A stretch of DNA of 64,000 bases. It comes from Blastococcus sp. LR1 (GTDB lineage Bacteria > Actinomycetota > Actinomycetes > Mycobacteriales > Geodermatophilaceae). The position numbers and the translations under genes were made by a program. Below, one piece after another: positions 18,980 to 30,436 of the stretch. Below the pieces are notes generated by a model, which did no database searches, was not told the origin of the DNA, and saw only the letters and a program-made list of their open reading frames with translations. Position 1 is the stretch's first letter. Every line of letters starts with the position of its first letter. The stretch covers positions 1-64,000 of the forward strand of contig NZ_JAIUJY010000003.1 in the NCBI RefSeq assembly GCF_020166105.1, read 5' to 3'.

Positions 18980-20581
18980 GTGATCACGACGACCGGTCTG
19001 GAGCTGCGCGCCGGGGCCCGCATTCTCATCAGCGAGGCCACCCTCCGCGTCCAGCCCGGCGACCGGATCGGGCTGGTGGGCCGCAACGGCGCCGGCAAGA
19101 CGACGACCCTCACCACGCTCGCCGGTGAGCGCGTGCCGCACGCCGGCAAGGTCGAGGTCAGCGGTGAGCTCGGCTACCTGCCGCAGGACCCGCGCAGCGG
19201 AGACCTGGACATCACCGCCAGCGACCGCGTGCTGTCCGGTCGCGGCCTCGACGTGCTCCGCAACCAGATGGTCAAGGCCCAGGTCGCGATGGCGGAGCCG
19301 GCCGACGACGCCGAGCAGGACAAGGCGGTCCGCCGCTACGGCCGGCTCGAGGACCAGTTCGCCGCGCTCGGCGGGTACGCCGCGGAGAGCGATGCCGCGC
19401 GCATCTGCACCAACCTGGGGCTGCCGGACCGCGTGCTCGCCCAGCCGCTGCGCACGCTCTCCGGTGGTCAGCGCCGTCGCGTGGAGCTCGCCCGCATCCT
19501 CTTCTCCGACGCCGAGACGCTGCTGCTCGACGAGCCGACCAACCACCTGGACGGTGACTCGATCACCTGGCTCAAGGGCTTCCTGAGCTCCCACCGCGGC
19601 GGCCTCATCGTCATCAGCCACGACGTCGAACTGCTCGAGCAGGTGGTCAACAAGGTCTGGCACCTCGACGCCAACCGTGCCGTCGTCGACGTCTACAACC
19701 TCGGCTGGAAGCCCTACCTCGCGCAGCGGGCGACCGACGAGCGTCGCCGCAAGCAGGAGCGGGCCAACACCGAGCGCAAGATCGACACGCTCAACGCGCA
19801 GGCCGACAAGATGCGCGCGAAGGCCACCAAGGCCAAGGCCGCCAAGAGCATGGACAAGCGCGCCGAGCGGCTGGCCGCCGGCCTCGCCGACGTGCGGGTG
19901 CAGGACAAGGTCGCCAAGCTGCGCTTCCCGACCCCGGTCGCCTGCGGCAAGACGCCGCTCACCGCCGAGGGACTGAGCAAGAGCTACGGCGCGCTGGAGA
20001 TCTTCACCGACGTGAACCTGGCGGTGGACCGGGGCGCGCGCGTCGTCGTCCTCGGCTTCAACGGCGCCGGGAAGACGACGCTGCTGCGGATGCTGGCCGG
20101 CACCGAGAGCCCCGACACCGGCGAGGTGAAGGCGGGCCACGGCCTGCGCGTGGGCTACTACGCCCAGGAGCACGAGACGCTGGACATGGACCGCACGCTG
20201 CTGGAGAACATGCGGTCGGCGGCACCCGACAGCACCGACACCGAGCTGCGGCGGATCCTGGGCGCCTTCCTCTTCTCCGGCGAGACCGTCGACCAGCGCA
20301 CCGGCACGCTCTCCGGCGGTGAGCGGACCCGGCTGGCCATGGCCACGCTGGTCATCTCGGGCGCGAACGTGCTGCTGCTGGACGAGCCGACGAACAACCT
20401 GGACCCGGCCAGCCGCGAGCAGGTCCTCGACGCGCTGCGCACCTACGCCGGCGCCATCGTGCTCGTCACGCACGACGAGGGCGCGGTGCGGGCCCTGGAC
20501 CCGGACAAGGTCATCATCCTGCCCGACGGCACCGAGGACGCCTGGAGCGAGGAGCTCGCCGACCTCGTCGAGCTCGCCTGA
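18980..20581 (+). CDS. ABC-F family ATPase (ribosome-associated type)
   Basis: A 533-aa protein with two ABC domains and no membrane segments, the hallmark of ABC-F translation factors that act on the ribosome. Domain 1 has Walker A GRNGAGKTT, signature LSGGQRRRVELA and Walker B LLLDEPTNHLD. A charged Arg/Lys/Ala-rich linker (about residues 250-310) precedes domain 2, which has GFNGAGKTT, LSGGERTRLAMA and LLLDEPTNNLD. The P-site tRNA-interacting linker is the usual functional element. It could be a housekeeping factor or an antibiotic-resistance type; nothing local decides this. The GTG is placed by the -10 box. Confidence 0.9.
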   Translation: MITTTGLELRAGARILISEATLRVQPGDRIGLVGRNGAGKTTTLTTLAGERVPHAGKVEVSGELGYLPQDPRSGDLDITASDRVLSGRGLDVLRNQMVKAQVAMAEPADDAEQDKAVRRYGRLEDQFAALGGYAAESDAARICTNLGLPDRVLAQPLRTLSGGQRRRVELARILFSDAETLLLDEPTNHLDGDSITWLKGFLSSHRGGLIVISHDVELLEQVVNKVWHLDANRAVVDVYNLGWKPYLAQRATDERRRKQERANTERKIDTLNAQADKMRAKATKAKAAKSMDKRAERLAAGLADVRVQDKVAKLRFPTPVACGKTPLTAEGLSKSYGALEIFTDVNLAVDRGARVVVLGFNGAGKTTLLRMLAGTESPDTGEVKAGHGLRVGYYAQEHETLDMDRTLLENMRSAAPDSTDTELRRILGAFLFSGETVDQRTGTLSGGERTRLAMATLVISGANVLLLDEPTNNLDPASREQVLDALRTYAGAIVLVTHDEGAVRALDPDKVIILPDGTEDAWSEELADLVELA

Positions 20582-20597
20582 CCCCGGCGTCCGCGCC

Positions 20598-20617
20598 CGG
20601 TCGAGTCCTGTCGACCG
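20598..20617 (+). terminator. terminator-like hairpin after ABC-F gene
   Basis: CGGTCGA (20598-20604) and TCGACCG (20611-20617) form a perfect 7-bp stem with a 6-nt loop, 16 bp after the stop codon. Confidence 0.5.
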
Positions 20618-20784
20618 CTGTACGACCTCTGCCGTCCGGGTCGAGCCGCCCGGTCGTCTCCTGACCCGCGCCGCGGCACGGTTCAGGAGTCGCTGGTGCG
20701 GGTCGACCCGCACCGTCGTCGCCCCCGGAGCGGCACCGCACCGTCCGTTTCCGTTTCTCCGTCTTCACATGGCCGACACCTGCG

Positions 20785-20827
20785 GTCTGGGTGATCATGG
20801 GTTGGCGGGAGCCGTGGTCACCCGGAC
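20785..20827 (+). promoter_or_regulatory. 16-bp stem-loop upstream of the HTH gene
   Basis: Bases 20785-20800 pair without interruption with 20812-20827: 13 Watson-Crick and 3 G-U pairs on the + strand RNA, around an 11-nt loop. As DNA it is a near-palindrome, so it could be an operator for the small HTH protein, an attenuator, or part of a small RNA. It lies 84 bp before the HTH start codon. Confidence 0.5.
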
Positions 20828-20911
20828 GGCGGCACCAGGGCGACAGCCATGATCGGCGCGCGGCGCGGGCTCGTCCCGGCGCCGGGCCGATGGCTGACAC
20901 GGAGGGGAGCC

Positions 20912-21139
20912 ATGGCCGACTCGACAACTGCGGACCTCGGCAAGGGCAAGCGCATCACCGGTGGGGACCGTTCGACGCTCGCCGACGACCTGCGCAAGCG
21001 CTACGACGAGGGCGAGAGCATCCGATCGCTGGCGGAGTCGACCAAGCGATCCTACGGATTCGTCCACCGTCTCCTGTCGGAGTCCGGGGCATCACTGCGC
21101 AGCCGCGGTGGGGCCAACCGGAATAGTAAGAAGGCGTGA
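20912..21139 (+). CDS. small helix-turn-helix protein
   Basis: A 75-aa basic protein consisting of essentially one helix-turn-helix: LADDLRKRYDEGESIRSLAESTKRSYGFVHRLLSESG, followed by a Gly/Arg-rich tail (SRGGANRNSKK). Proteins of this size and pattern are widespread in actinobacteria and are presumed DNA-binding. Their targets are, to my knowledge, not established. ATG at 20912 has a strong GGAGGGGAG site just upstream. Its stop overlaps the start of the enoyl-CoA hydratase gene (GTGA), so the two are coupled. Confidence 0.8.
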   Translation: MADSTTADLGKGKRITGGDRSTLADDLRKRYDEGESIRSLAESTKRSYGFVHRLLSESGASLRSRGGANRNSKKA

Positions 21140-21927
21140 CCCCCGACTCCACGAATTCTCTGTCCGAGTCCGGCTGGGTGCGGACCAGCCGCGAGGGCGC
21201 CGTCCTCACCGTCACCCTGGACCGTCCCGACCAGCTGAACGCCCAGACGCCGGCCACCTGGGCGGCCTTGGCCGGGATCGGCGCCTCCCTCGACGACGAC
21301 GTCCGCGTCGTCGTGCTGAAGGGGGAGGGGCGCTCCTTCTCGGCGGGCCTCGACCGCAGCATGTTCGACCCGGCGGCGACCGGCGGTGGCGGGTTCGGCG
21401 AACTGGTCGGGCTGCCGGTCGAGGAGGCGCAGGAGCGGATTCGCGCGTACCAGGACGGGTTCCGCTGGCTGCGGTCGCCGGGGATCGTCTCGGTCGCCGC
21501 GGTCCAGGGCCACGCCATCGGCGCCGGCGCACAGCTCGCGCTCGCCTGCGACCTGCGGGTCTTCGCCGACGACGCGCAGCTACGGCTGCCCGAGGTGACG
21601 CTCGGGCTGGTGCCCGACCTGACCGGCACCAGCACGCTGGTCGAGCTGGTCGGGTACTCCCGCGCGCTGGAGCTGTGCCTGACCGGACGGGCCGTGGGCG
21701 CGGCCGAGGCGCAGGCGATCGGGCTGGCGACGCTCGTCGTCCCCGGTGCCGAGCTCGACGGCGCCGTCGGCGACCTGGTCCAGGCGCTGCTGGCTCCGCC
21801 CGTGGGCGCCAGCCGGGCCACGGCGGCGCTGGTGCGCTCCGCCGTCCGCAACGACTTCGCGACCCAGGACGCCGCCGAGCGGGCCGCCCAGGTCGGGCGA
21901 CTGCACGATCTCGTCAGCGGTCGCTGA
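21136..21927 (+). CDS. enoyl-CoA hydratase/isomerase family protein
   Basis: A 263-aa crotonase-fold enzyme. It shows the oxyanion-hole segments SFSAGLDRSMF and GHAIGAGAQLALACDLR and the acidic active-site stretch LPEVTLGLVPDLTGT. Members hydrate enoyl-CoA or catalyse related CoA chemistry; the specific substrate cannot be read from the sequence. The GTG start overlaps the HTH stop by 4 bp, an unusual coupling between a DNA-binding protein and a metabolic enzyme. A terminator hairpin follows. Confidence 0.85.
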   Translation: MTPDSTNSLSESGWVRTSREGAVLTVTLDRPDQLNAQTPATWAALAGIGASLDDDVRVVVLKGEGRSFSAGLDRSMFDPAATGGGGFGELVGLPVEEAQERIRAYQDGFRWLRSPGIVSVAAVQGHAIGAGAQLALACDLRVFADDAQLRLPEVTLGLVPDLTGTSTLVELVGYSRALELCLTGRAVGAAEAQAIGLATLVVPGAELDGAVGDLVQALLAPPVGASRATAALVRSAVRNDFATQDAAERAAQVGRLHDLVSGR

Positions 21928-21954
21928 GAGGCTTCCCGGAACAAGCTCGGACGC

Positions 21955-21980
21955 CCCCCGGTTGCAGCAGCGGCCGGGGG
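21955..21980 (+). terminator. hairpin after enoyl-CoA hydratase gene
   Basis: CCCCCGG (21955-21961) pairs with CCGGGGG (21974-21980), with a 12-nt loop, 27 bp beyond the stop codon and 29 bp before the ABC exporter start. Confidence 0.5.
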
Positions 21981-22008
21981 TGCGCCCGGCGGGAACCAGG
22001 GAGGTGCG

Positions 22009-23904
22009 ATGGACGGCAATTCCATGACCTCCATGGCCGCGATGCGGTCGTTCAGACGGGATCCATCCGTGACGGCCCGGCAGCTGCCCCCGGGGACCGT
22101 GCGCCGGATCCTGGGGATCGCCCGGCCCTACCGCCGCGAGCTGACCTTCTTCCTCGTGCTGGTGATCGGTTCGTCGGTCATCGGTGTCATCACCCCGCTG
22201 CTGGCCGGCGACATCATCAACCGGATCGCGGGGCTCGAGGGGACTGCGGGCGACATCGTCCGCATCGCGCTGGTGATCGGCGGGCTGGCCGTGGTCGACG
22301 CGGCGATCTCGCTGGGCACGCGCTGGTTCTCCGCCCGCATCGGTGAAGGCGTCATCTACGACCTGCGCAGCAAGGTGTTCGCGCACGTCCAGCGGATGCC
22401 GGTCGCCTTCTTCACCCGCACCCAGACCGGAGCGCTGGTCAGCCGGCTGAACAACGACGTCGTCGGCGCCCAGCAGGCGTTCACCTCCACGCTCTCCGGC
22501 GTCGTCTCCAACGTCATCGGCCTGGTGCTCACCGCCGCCGTGATGCTCACGCTGTCCTGGCAGATCACGCTGCTCTCGCTGGTGCTGGTCCCGCTGTTCG
22601 TCCTGCCCGCCCGCCGCATCGGCCGCCGGCTGCAGGAGATCACGCGGGAGTCCTACGAGCTCAACGCCTCGATGAACGCCACCATGACCGAGCGGTTCAA
22701 CGTGGCCGGCGCCCTGCTGGTGAAGCTGTTCGGGCGGCCCGGGGTCGAGGCGGAGTCCTTCCGCGGCCGGGCGGCCCGCGTGCGCGACATCGGCGTCCTC
22801 TCGGCCATGTACGGCCGCACCTTCTTCACCGCGCTCACGCTGGTCGCGGCGCTGGCCACCGCGCTGGTCTACGGCATGGGCGGATACCTGGCGTTCGACG
22901 GCTCGCTGAGCCCCGGCGACGTCGTGGCGCTGGCCCTGCTGCTGTCGCGGCTCTACGGCCCGCTGACGGCGCTGGCCAACGTCCGGGTCGACGTGATGAG
23001 CGCGATGGTCAGCTTCGACCGGGTCTTCGAGGTGCTGGACCTGCCGCCGATGATCCGGGAGGCGCCGGACGCCGTCGCGGTGCCGGCCGACGAGCGATCC
23101 ATCGAGTTCGACTCCGTCTCGTTCAGCTATCCGGCGGGCGCGGACGTCTCGTTGCCGTCACTGGAAGAAGTGTCGATGCCCGAGCACGGCGGCCCCGTCG
23201 ACGTGCTGCACGACGTGAGCTTCCGGGTCCAGCCCGGGCAGATGGTCGCGCTGGTGGGGCACTCCGGCGCCGGCAAGTCGACGATCGCGCACCTGGTGCC
23301 GCGGCTGTACGACGCCACCGGTGGCGCGGTGCGGGTCGGGGGAGTGGACGTGCGCACGGCGACGCTCGCCTCGCTCCGGGACGCCATCGGCGTGGTCAGC
23401 CAGGACGCGCACCTCTTCCACGACACGATGCGCGCCAACCTCCTCTACGCGCGGCCCGAGGCCACCGACGAGCAGGTGTGGCGGGCGCTGGAGGGCGCGC
23501 ACATCGCCGAGCTGGTGCGGGCGCTGCCCGAGGGGCTGGACACCGTCGTGGGTGACCGTGGATACCGGCTCTCCGGCGGCGAGAAGCAGCGGCTGGCGAT
23601 CGCGCGGGTGCTGCTCAAGGCGCCGGGAATCGTGATCCTCGACGAGGCCACCGCGCACCTCGACAGCGAGTCGGAGGCGGCGGTGCAGCACGCGCTCGAC
23701 ACTGCGCTGGCCGGTCGCACGTCGCTGGTGATCGCGCACCGGCTCTCCACCATCCGCAGCGCGGACCAGATCCTGGTGGTCGACGACGGTCGCATCGTGG
23801 AATCCGGCACGCACGAGGAGCTGCTGGCCCGCGACGGCCGCTACGCCGACCTCTACCGCACCCAATTCGCCGAAGGGGACCGCACCCGCGCTCCCGTCGG
23901 CTGA
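22009..23904 (+). CDS. ABC transporter, fused permease/ATP-binding exporter
   Basis: A 631-aa half-transporter of the MsbA/LmrA type: an N-terminal six-helix domain (about residues 45-330) and a C-terminal ATPase domain. Motifs are Walker A GHSGAGKST, signature LSGGEKQRLAIA and Walker B VILDEATAHLD, with an H-loop in VIAHRLSTI. A roughly 20-residue insertion (GADVSLPSLEEVSMPEHGG) sits between the first ATPase strand and Walker A. It should work as a homodimer, exporting a lipid or drug; the substrate is not evident. A GGGAGGTG site precedes the ATG. Confidence 0.88.
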   Translation: MDGNSMTSMAAMRSFRRDPSVTARQLPPGTVRRILGIARPYRRELTFFLVLVIGSSVIGVITPLLAGDIINRIAGLEGTAGDIVRIALVIGGLAVVDAAISLGTRWFSARIGEGVIYDLRSKVFAHVQRMPVAFFTRTQTGALVSRLNNDVVGAQQAFTSTLSGVVSNVIGLVLTAAVMLTLSWQITLLSLVLVPLFVLPARRIGRRLQEITRESYELNASMNATMTERFNVAGALLVKLFGRPGVEAESFRGRAARVRDIGVLSAMYGRTFFTALTLVAALATALVYGMGGYLAFDGSLSPGDVVALALLLSRLYGPLTALANVRVDVMSAMVSFDRVFEVLDLPPMIREAPDAVAVPADERSIEFDSVSFSYPAGADVSLPSLEEVSMPEHGGPVDVLHDVSFRVQPGQMVALVGHSGAGKSTIAHLVPRLYDATGGAVRVGGVDVRTATLASLRDAIGVVSQDAHLFHDTMRANLLYARPEATDEQVWRALEGAHIAELVRALPEGLDTVVGDRGYRLSGGEKQRLAIARVLLKAPGIVILDEATAHLDSESEAAVQHALDTALAGRTSLVIAHRLSTIRSADQILVVDDGRIVESGTHEELLARDGRYADLYRTQFAEGDRTRAPVG

Positions 23905-24148
23905 GCAGCGATCCCGTGTCGCTGTGCGCACGACCGCGCACGCACCGTCGCAGGCGCTCGGGAGCACCGGAAAACCGCAGATCGGGCCGCGTGGCGCACC
24001 GGCGAGCGTCGAACGGTCGCTGCCCACCGAGCACTAGCGTCACTCCTGTCCCAGGCGGCCGCAGCCGGGGCACGTGACCGAGCTGGCGCGGTCACGAAGG
24101 AACACAGCACCGTCGGGGAAGACCGACGAACGCCGGCGAGGAGGAGAC

Positions 24149-24613
24149 GTGACCGCAGCCCACCCGCAGGACACCCAGATCCGCGCTCTCTACGCGGACT
24201 TCGTCGACGGATGGAACCGGCGCAGCGGCGCGGCGGTCGCCGCCGGGTTCGCCGACGACGGCGACATCATCGGTTTCGACGGCAGCCACCACCGCGGCCG
24301 GCTGTCCATCGCCGCGGACCTGCGACAGGTGTTCGCCACCCGGGAGACGCCGGCCTACGTCGCGGTGGTCCGCTCGGTGCGCCCGGTGGCCGAGGGCGTC
24401 GCGATGCTCATCGCCCACGCCGGGATGATCCCGCCGGGCGGCAACGACCTGGACCCGCGGTTCCACGCCGTGCACACCATGGTGGCCGTCGACGAGGGTC
24501 GCGGCCGCTGGCGGATCTCGCTGTTCCAGACCACGCCGGCCTCCTGGCGCCAGGACCCCGAGGCCCGTCAGGCGCTGACCGACGAACTGCGGGGACTGCT
24601 CATCCCGCAGTGA
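24149..24613 (+). CDS. SgcJ/EcaC-like SnoaL-fold protein
   Basis: A 154-aa NTF2/SnoaL-like alpha+beta barrel protein of the SgcJ/EcaC family: IRALYADFVDGWNRRSGAAVAAGFADDGDIIGFDG opens the fold and WRISLFQTTPASW closes it. Family members are small enzymes or ligand-binding proteins, some from polyketide pathways; most are of unknown function. GTG at 24149 follows a strong GAGGAGGAG site. It is a single gene flanked by a 244-bp gap that contains a TAGCGT -10-like box near 24034. Confidence 0.7.
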   Translation: MTAAHPQDTQIRALYADFVDGWNRRSGAAVAAGFADDGDIIGFDGSHHRGRLSIAADLRQVFATRETPAYVAVVRSVRPVAEGVAMLIAHAGMIPPGGNDLDPRFHAVHTMVAVDEGRGRWRISLFQTTPASWRQDPEARQALTDELRGLLIPQ

Positions 24614-24640
24614 GGCGCGGGCAGGTCAGGGTCGGGGCGC

Positions 24641-25486
24641 TCAGTCGACGAGCGCCTCGACGACGACCTCGGCGGCCTGGGTGACCCGGGCCGTTCCACC
24701 TTCGCGGCCGACGTCGGCGACGAAGCCGCCGGCCACGTTGAGGGCGACCTCCATGGCGGCGGTCGGCCCGACGGCGCGGATGTCGTACGGGGCGGTCAGC
24801 GGCTTCCCGTCGATGCGCAGCGAGCCCGGGTTGCCGGTGACGGCGCTGGACACGATGACCCGCACGCCGTCGACCTGGATCGCCTCGGCGCCGGCTCCGC
24901 GCAGCTCCTGGATGGCATCGAGCAGTGCGGAGGAGGGCACGGCGCGCTCGGGGTCGCGGACCGTGACGCGCACGCCCGGGCCTCGGGCCGGGAGCGTGCC
25001 GTTGAGGATCCCGATCGCCCGGGCGCGGGCCTGCGCCTCCTCGACCGCGGTGTCCGACTGCTGCTGTCCGGTGCTGAGGTCCTCGATGGTCTGCCGCGTC
25101 TCGTTGATCTGACGGCGCAGGACCTCTTCACGGGTGTTGAGCTCGTCGAGGATGAGCACGAGGTCCGCTTCGCGGGTGGCGCCGACCTGGACGTCGGGCT
25201 CGTCGGTGTTGCGGATCTGCACGGTGAGCGCGAAGCCCAGCACGACCGCCAGCAGCGAGCTCGCGGCGATCGAGGTCGGCCGGTTCCAGGTGCGCGGAGA
25301 GCGTGGACGTGAACCTGAGGTCGACGTCGTTGTCGGCGGGGTTGCCTGTTCAGTGGCGTCCGCTGGAGCCGACGCGCCGTCGGCGGCAGCCGACACCTCT
25401 GTTCCGTCGGTCTCCGGTTCGCCGTCCATCGCTGTCCACAGTAGGTCCTCGGGCCGGCGTTGATGCGGCGGCGTGGTCGACGCCAT
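24641..25486 (-). CDS. DUF881 family membrane-anchored protein
   Basis: A 281-aa protein with a disordered Thr/Ser/Pro-rich N-terminus, one transmembrane helix (SIAASSLLAVVLGFALTVQI), a coiled-coil stretch of about 50 residues, and the DUF881 domain ending in ARVTQAAEVVVEALV. Such proteins are common in actinobacteria, often near cell-division genes; function is unknown. The start is uncertain. ATG 25486 gives the longest reading, but ATG 25429 lies 8 nt after TACTGT on the - strand and would be a leaderless start giving 262 aa. Confidence 0.8.
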   Translation of the reverse strand: MASTTPPHQRRPEDLLWTAMDGEPETDGTEVSAAADGASAPADATEQATPPTTTSTSGSRPRSPRTWNRPTSIAASSLLAVVLGFALTVQIRNTDEPDVQVGATREADLVLILDELNTREEVLRRQINETRQTIEDLSTGQQQSDTAVEEAQARARAIGILNGTLPARGPGVRVTVRDPERAVPSSALLDAIQELRGAGAEAIQVDGVRVIVSSAVTGNPGSLRIDGKPLTAPYDIRAVGPTAAMEVALNVAGGFVADVGREGGTARVTQAAEVVVEALVD

Positions 25487-25516
25487 GGAACGCCGATCGC
25501 CGCCATACTCGCCGCC

Positions 25517-25798
25517 ATGACGCAGCCGCCCGCCACCCGGTCCGCGGGGCCCCTGGTCGTCGGTCTCCTGGCCGGCAGCGTCCACCTGCTGGTCGGCTAC
25601 TTCTACCTGGTCAGCGGACTCGCTGTTCCGGGACCGGCGCTGATCGTGCTGTGGCTGGTCTGGCTGGTTCTGGCCGCAGTGCTGGCGCGCTGGGCGCTCA
25701 GCGGCTCCTGGTGGACCCCGGCGATCCCCGTCGCCGCGGCGGCGCTGCTGGTGCTCGTCCTCGTCGTCGGTGACCGGCTGCTCGGCTGGCAGGCCTAG
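25517..25798 (+). CDS. small membrane protein, three predicted helices
   Basis: A 93-aa hydrophobic protein with about three transmembrane helices (GLLAGSVHLLVGYFYLV, LIVLWLVWLVLAAVLA and VAAAALLVLVLVVG). I do not recognise the family. ATG at 25517 is 7 nt after CATACT, consistent with a leaderless start. It is divergent from the DUF881 gene and ends 1 bp before the converging chelatase gene. Confidence 0.65.
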   Translation: MTQPPATRSAGPLVVGLLAGSVHLLVGYFYLVSGLAVPGPALIVLWLVWLVLAAVLARWALSGSWWTPAIPVAAAALLVLVLVVGDRLLGWQA

Positions 25799-25799
25799 C

Positions 25800-26504
25800 T
25801 CAACCGACCGCGGCGTCGTACCGGTCGAGCAGGACGGCGGCGATCCGCTCGTCGGGCAGCAGGGGAGCCGTGACGACGTCGGCGCCCGCGCCGGCGAGCT
25901 TGTCGTGGAAGTGCCCCGGCGCCAGCAGGTAGCTGGCGACGACCACCCGCTCCGCGCCGGCCGCGCGGGCGGCGGCGACGGCGTCAGGAACCGGCGGCTT
26001 CGCGGCCGAGCCGTACCCGGTGGTCACCGGCCCGGCCCACTCACGCTGGAGGAGCGCGGCGGTGTCCTCGACGTCGGCGACGGATCGCGGGTCGCTGGAC
26101 CCGGCGGCCGCGAGCACCACGGCGGTTCGCGGGTCGGCAGCGTCGGCGCCGGCCTCGAGCAGCCGGTCGCGCAGCACGGCGGCCAGTCGCGGGTCGGGGC
26201 CCAGCGGCCGGGCGGCGACGGCGCCGGGGGCGGCCGCCACGGCCTGGGCGATGTCGACGTGCACGTGGTAGCCGCCGGAGAGCAGCAGGGGGACGACGAT
26301 CGCCGGCTGCCCGGTCGTGGAGAGCCCGGCGACGACGTCGACCACGGTGGGCGGCTGGACGTCGACGAACGCCGCTGTGGTCACCAGCCCCGGGCGGAGC
26401 CGGCGAGCGGCCAGGGCCAGCTCGGCGATCAGCCGCCGTCCGGTGGGGTTGCGGGTGCCGTGCGCGCAGGCGACCAGCACCGGGGCCGGATCGGGTGCCG
26501 TCAC
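25800..26504 (-). CDS. sirohydrochlorin chelatase-like protein (CbiX/SirB family)
   Basis: A 234-aa two-repeat chelatase-fold protein. Each half has the pattern of a class II chelatase: LVACAHGTRNPTGR with its metal-site His near the N-terminus and LLLSGGYHVHVDI with a second His pair. Family members insert Co or Fe into sirohydrochlorin for cobalamin or siroheme. It is the last of three leftward genes after acnA and the SDR gene, overlapping the SDR gene by 4 bp. No other tetrapyrrole genes are present, so the metal and product are undetermined. Confidence 0.82.
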   Translation of the reverse strand: MTAPDPAPVLVACAHGTRNPTGRRLIAELALAARRLRPGLVTTAAFVDVQPPTVVDVVAGLSTTGQPAIVVPLLLSGGYHVHVDIAQAVAAAPGAVAARPLGPDPRLAAVLRDRLLEAGADAADPRTAVVLAAAGSSDPRSVADVEDTAALLQREWAGPVTTGYGSAAKPPVPDAVAAARAAGAERVVVASYLLAPGHFHDKLAGAGADVVTAPLLPDERIAAVLLDRYDAAVG

Positions 26505-27262
26505 GGGACGCGCAGCTTGCCGCCGTCGACGGCGACCATGGTGCCGCTGACGTAGGAGGCGGCGGGGGAGAGCAGGAACGCGGCCACCCGGCCGAACTCC
26601 GCGGGATCGCCGATCCGTCCGAGCGGGATCGACGCCTCGGTGGCTGTGCGGGCGGCCACCGGATCGCCCGAGGCGGCCTCGATCTCGGTGATGCGGTCGG
26701 TGGCGATGGTGCCGGGCAGCAGGCCGACCACGCGGATCCCACGCGGGCCGAGCTCGTCGGCCAGGCCCTTCGCGGTCATCGCCAGGCCCGGACGCAGGCC
26801 ATTGGAGATCGCCAGTCCGTCGATCGGCTGACGGACCGAGGTGGAGAGGACGAGCCCGATCGCCGCGCCCTCGCCCAGGTGCGGTACGAGCGCCCTGATC
26901 AGCCGCAACGGGCCGAGCAGGACGCTCTCGACACCGGCCCGCCAGTCGTCCTCGGCGGTGCCGAGAACCGTGCCGGGCGCCGGGCCACCGACGGAGACCA
27001 GTGCGCCGTCGAGGCGGCCCAGCTGCCGCCGGGCCTCCTCGACGAGCCGCTCGGCGGCACCGGTGTCGGCGAGGTCGGCGGCCAACCCGAAGGCCGACGG
27101 AGCGCCGCCGAGCTCCTGGACGGCGCTCGCGACGCCGTCGGAGGACCGGGCGCTGACCAGCACCCGGGCCCCGTCATCGACGAGGGCCCGGGCGGTCGCG
27201 AATCCCAGCCCCCGGCTTGCGCCGGTGAGCAGGTATCCGCGACCACCCAGGCCCAGGTCCAT
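26501..27262 (-). CDS. SDR family oxidoreductase with non-canonical active site
   Basis: A 253-aa Rossmann-fold protein of the short-chain dehydrogenase/reductase superfamily: cofactor motif TGASRGLG (residues 13-20), and C-terminal VSGTMVAVDGGKLRVP. At the catalytic positions S140-x12-Y-xxx-K, the residues are S153 and R157 in AISNGLRPG, so both Tyr and Lys are missing. This matches a known divergent FabG-like subgroup with SNxLR at this site. Activity may therefore be altered. It follows acnA by 26 bp and overlaps the chelatase gene. Confidence 0.85.
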   Translation of the reverse strand: MDLGLGGRGYLLTGASRGLGFATARALVDDGARVLVSARSSDGVASAVQELGGAPSAFGLAADLADTGAAERLVEEARRQLGRLDGALVSVGGPAPGTVLGTAEDDWRAGVESVLLGPLRLIRALVPHLGEGAAIGLVLSTSVRQPIDGLAISNGLRPGLAMTAKGLADELGPRGIRVVGLLPGTIATDRITEIEAASGDPVAARTATEASIPLGRIGDPAEFGRVAAFLLSPAASYVSGTMVAVDGGKLRVP

Positions 27263-27288
27263 CAGCGGGTCAGTCGGTCAGGGGACCG

Positions 27289-30138
<2,850 letters not shown>

Positions 30139-30436
30139 TCTTCTGCGCCTACCCCTCGCTGGTTCGTCGCGTGCTGGTGCCTCGCGGCTGGTTCACGCGC
30201 TCGTTTCCACCCCCGATCATCCCAGTTCAGCCAGGAGGATGGCGGGTCAGGCGACCCTTCCTTCACCCGGTGACCTGCATCACGTCGGACGAAACCCGGG
30301 GGCGTGCGGTGAAATCGTCCGGGAGCGTCGTCCCACCCGTCCACGACGGCTCTCCTGTCACTCGCGTGGAGGACGTGGCGGCGTGCCGCGGACGCAGATC
30401 GCACAGCAGTTGCGGACGCCGATAGCGTCCGGCGGC

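Larger units (their letters stand above)
20582..20911 (+). other. intergenic region with hairpins and a possible 27-codon frame
   Basis: 330 bp between the ABC-F gene and the HTH gene. It holds a terminator-like hairpin at 20598-20617, a long stem-loop at 20785-20827, and a short frame at 20769-20852 (ATG GCC GAC ACC ..., 27 aa, no convincing ribosome-binding site) that contains the stem. The rest shows no recognisable feature. Confidence 0.45.
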
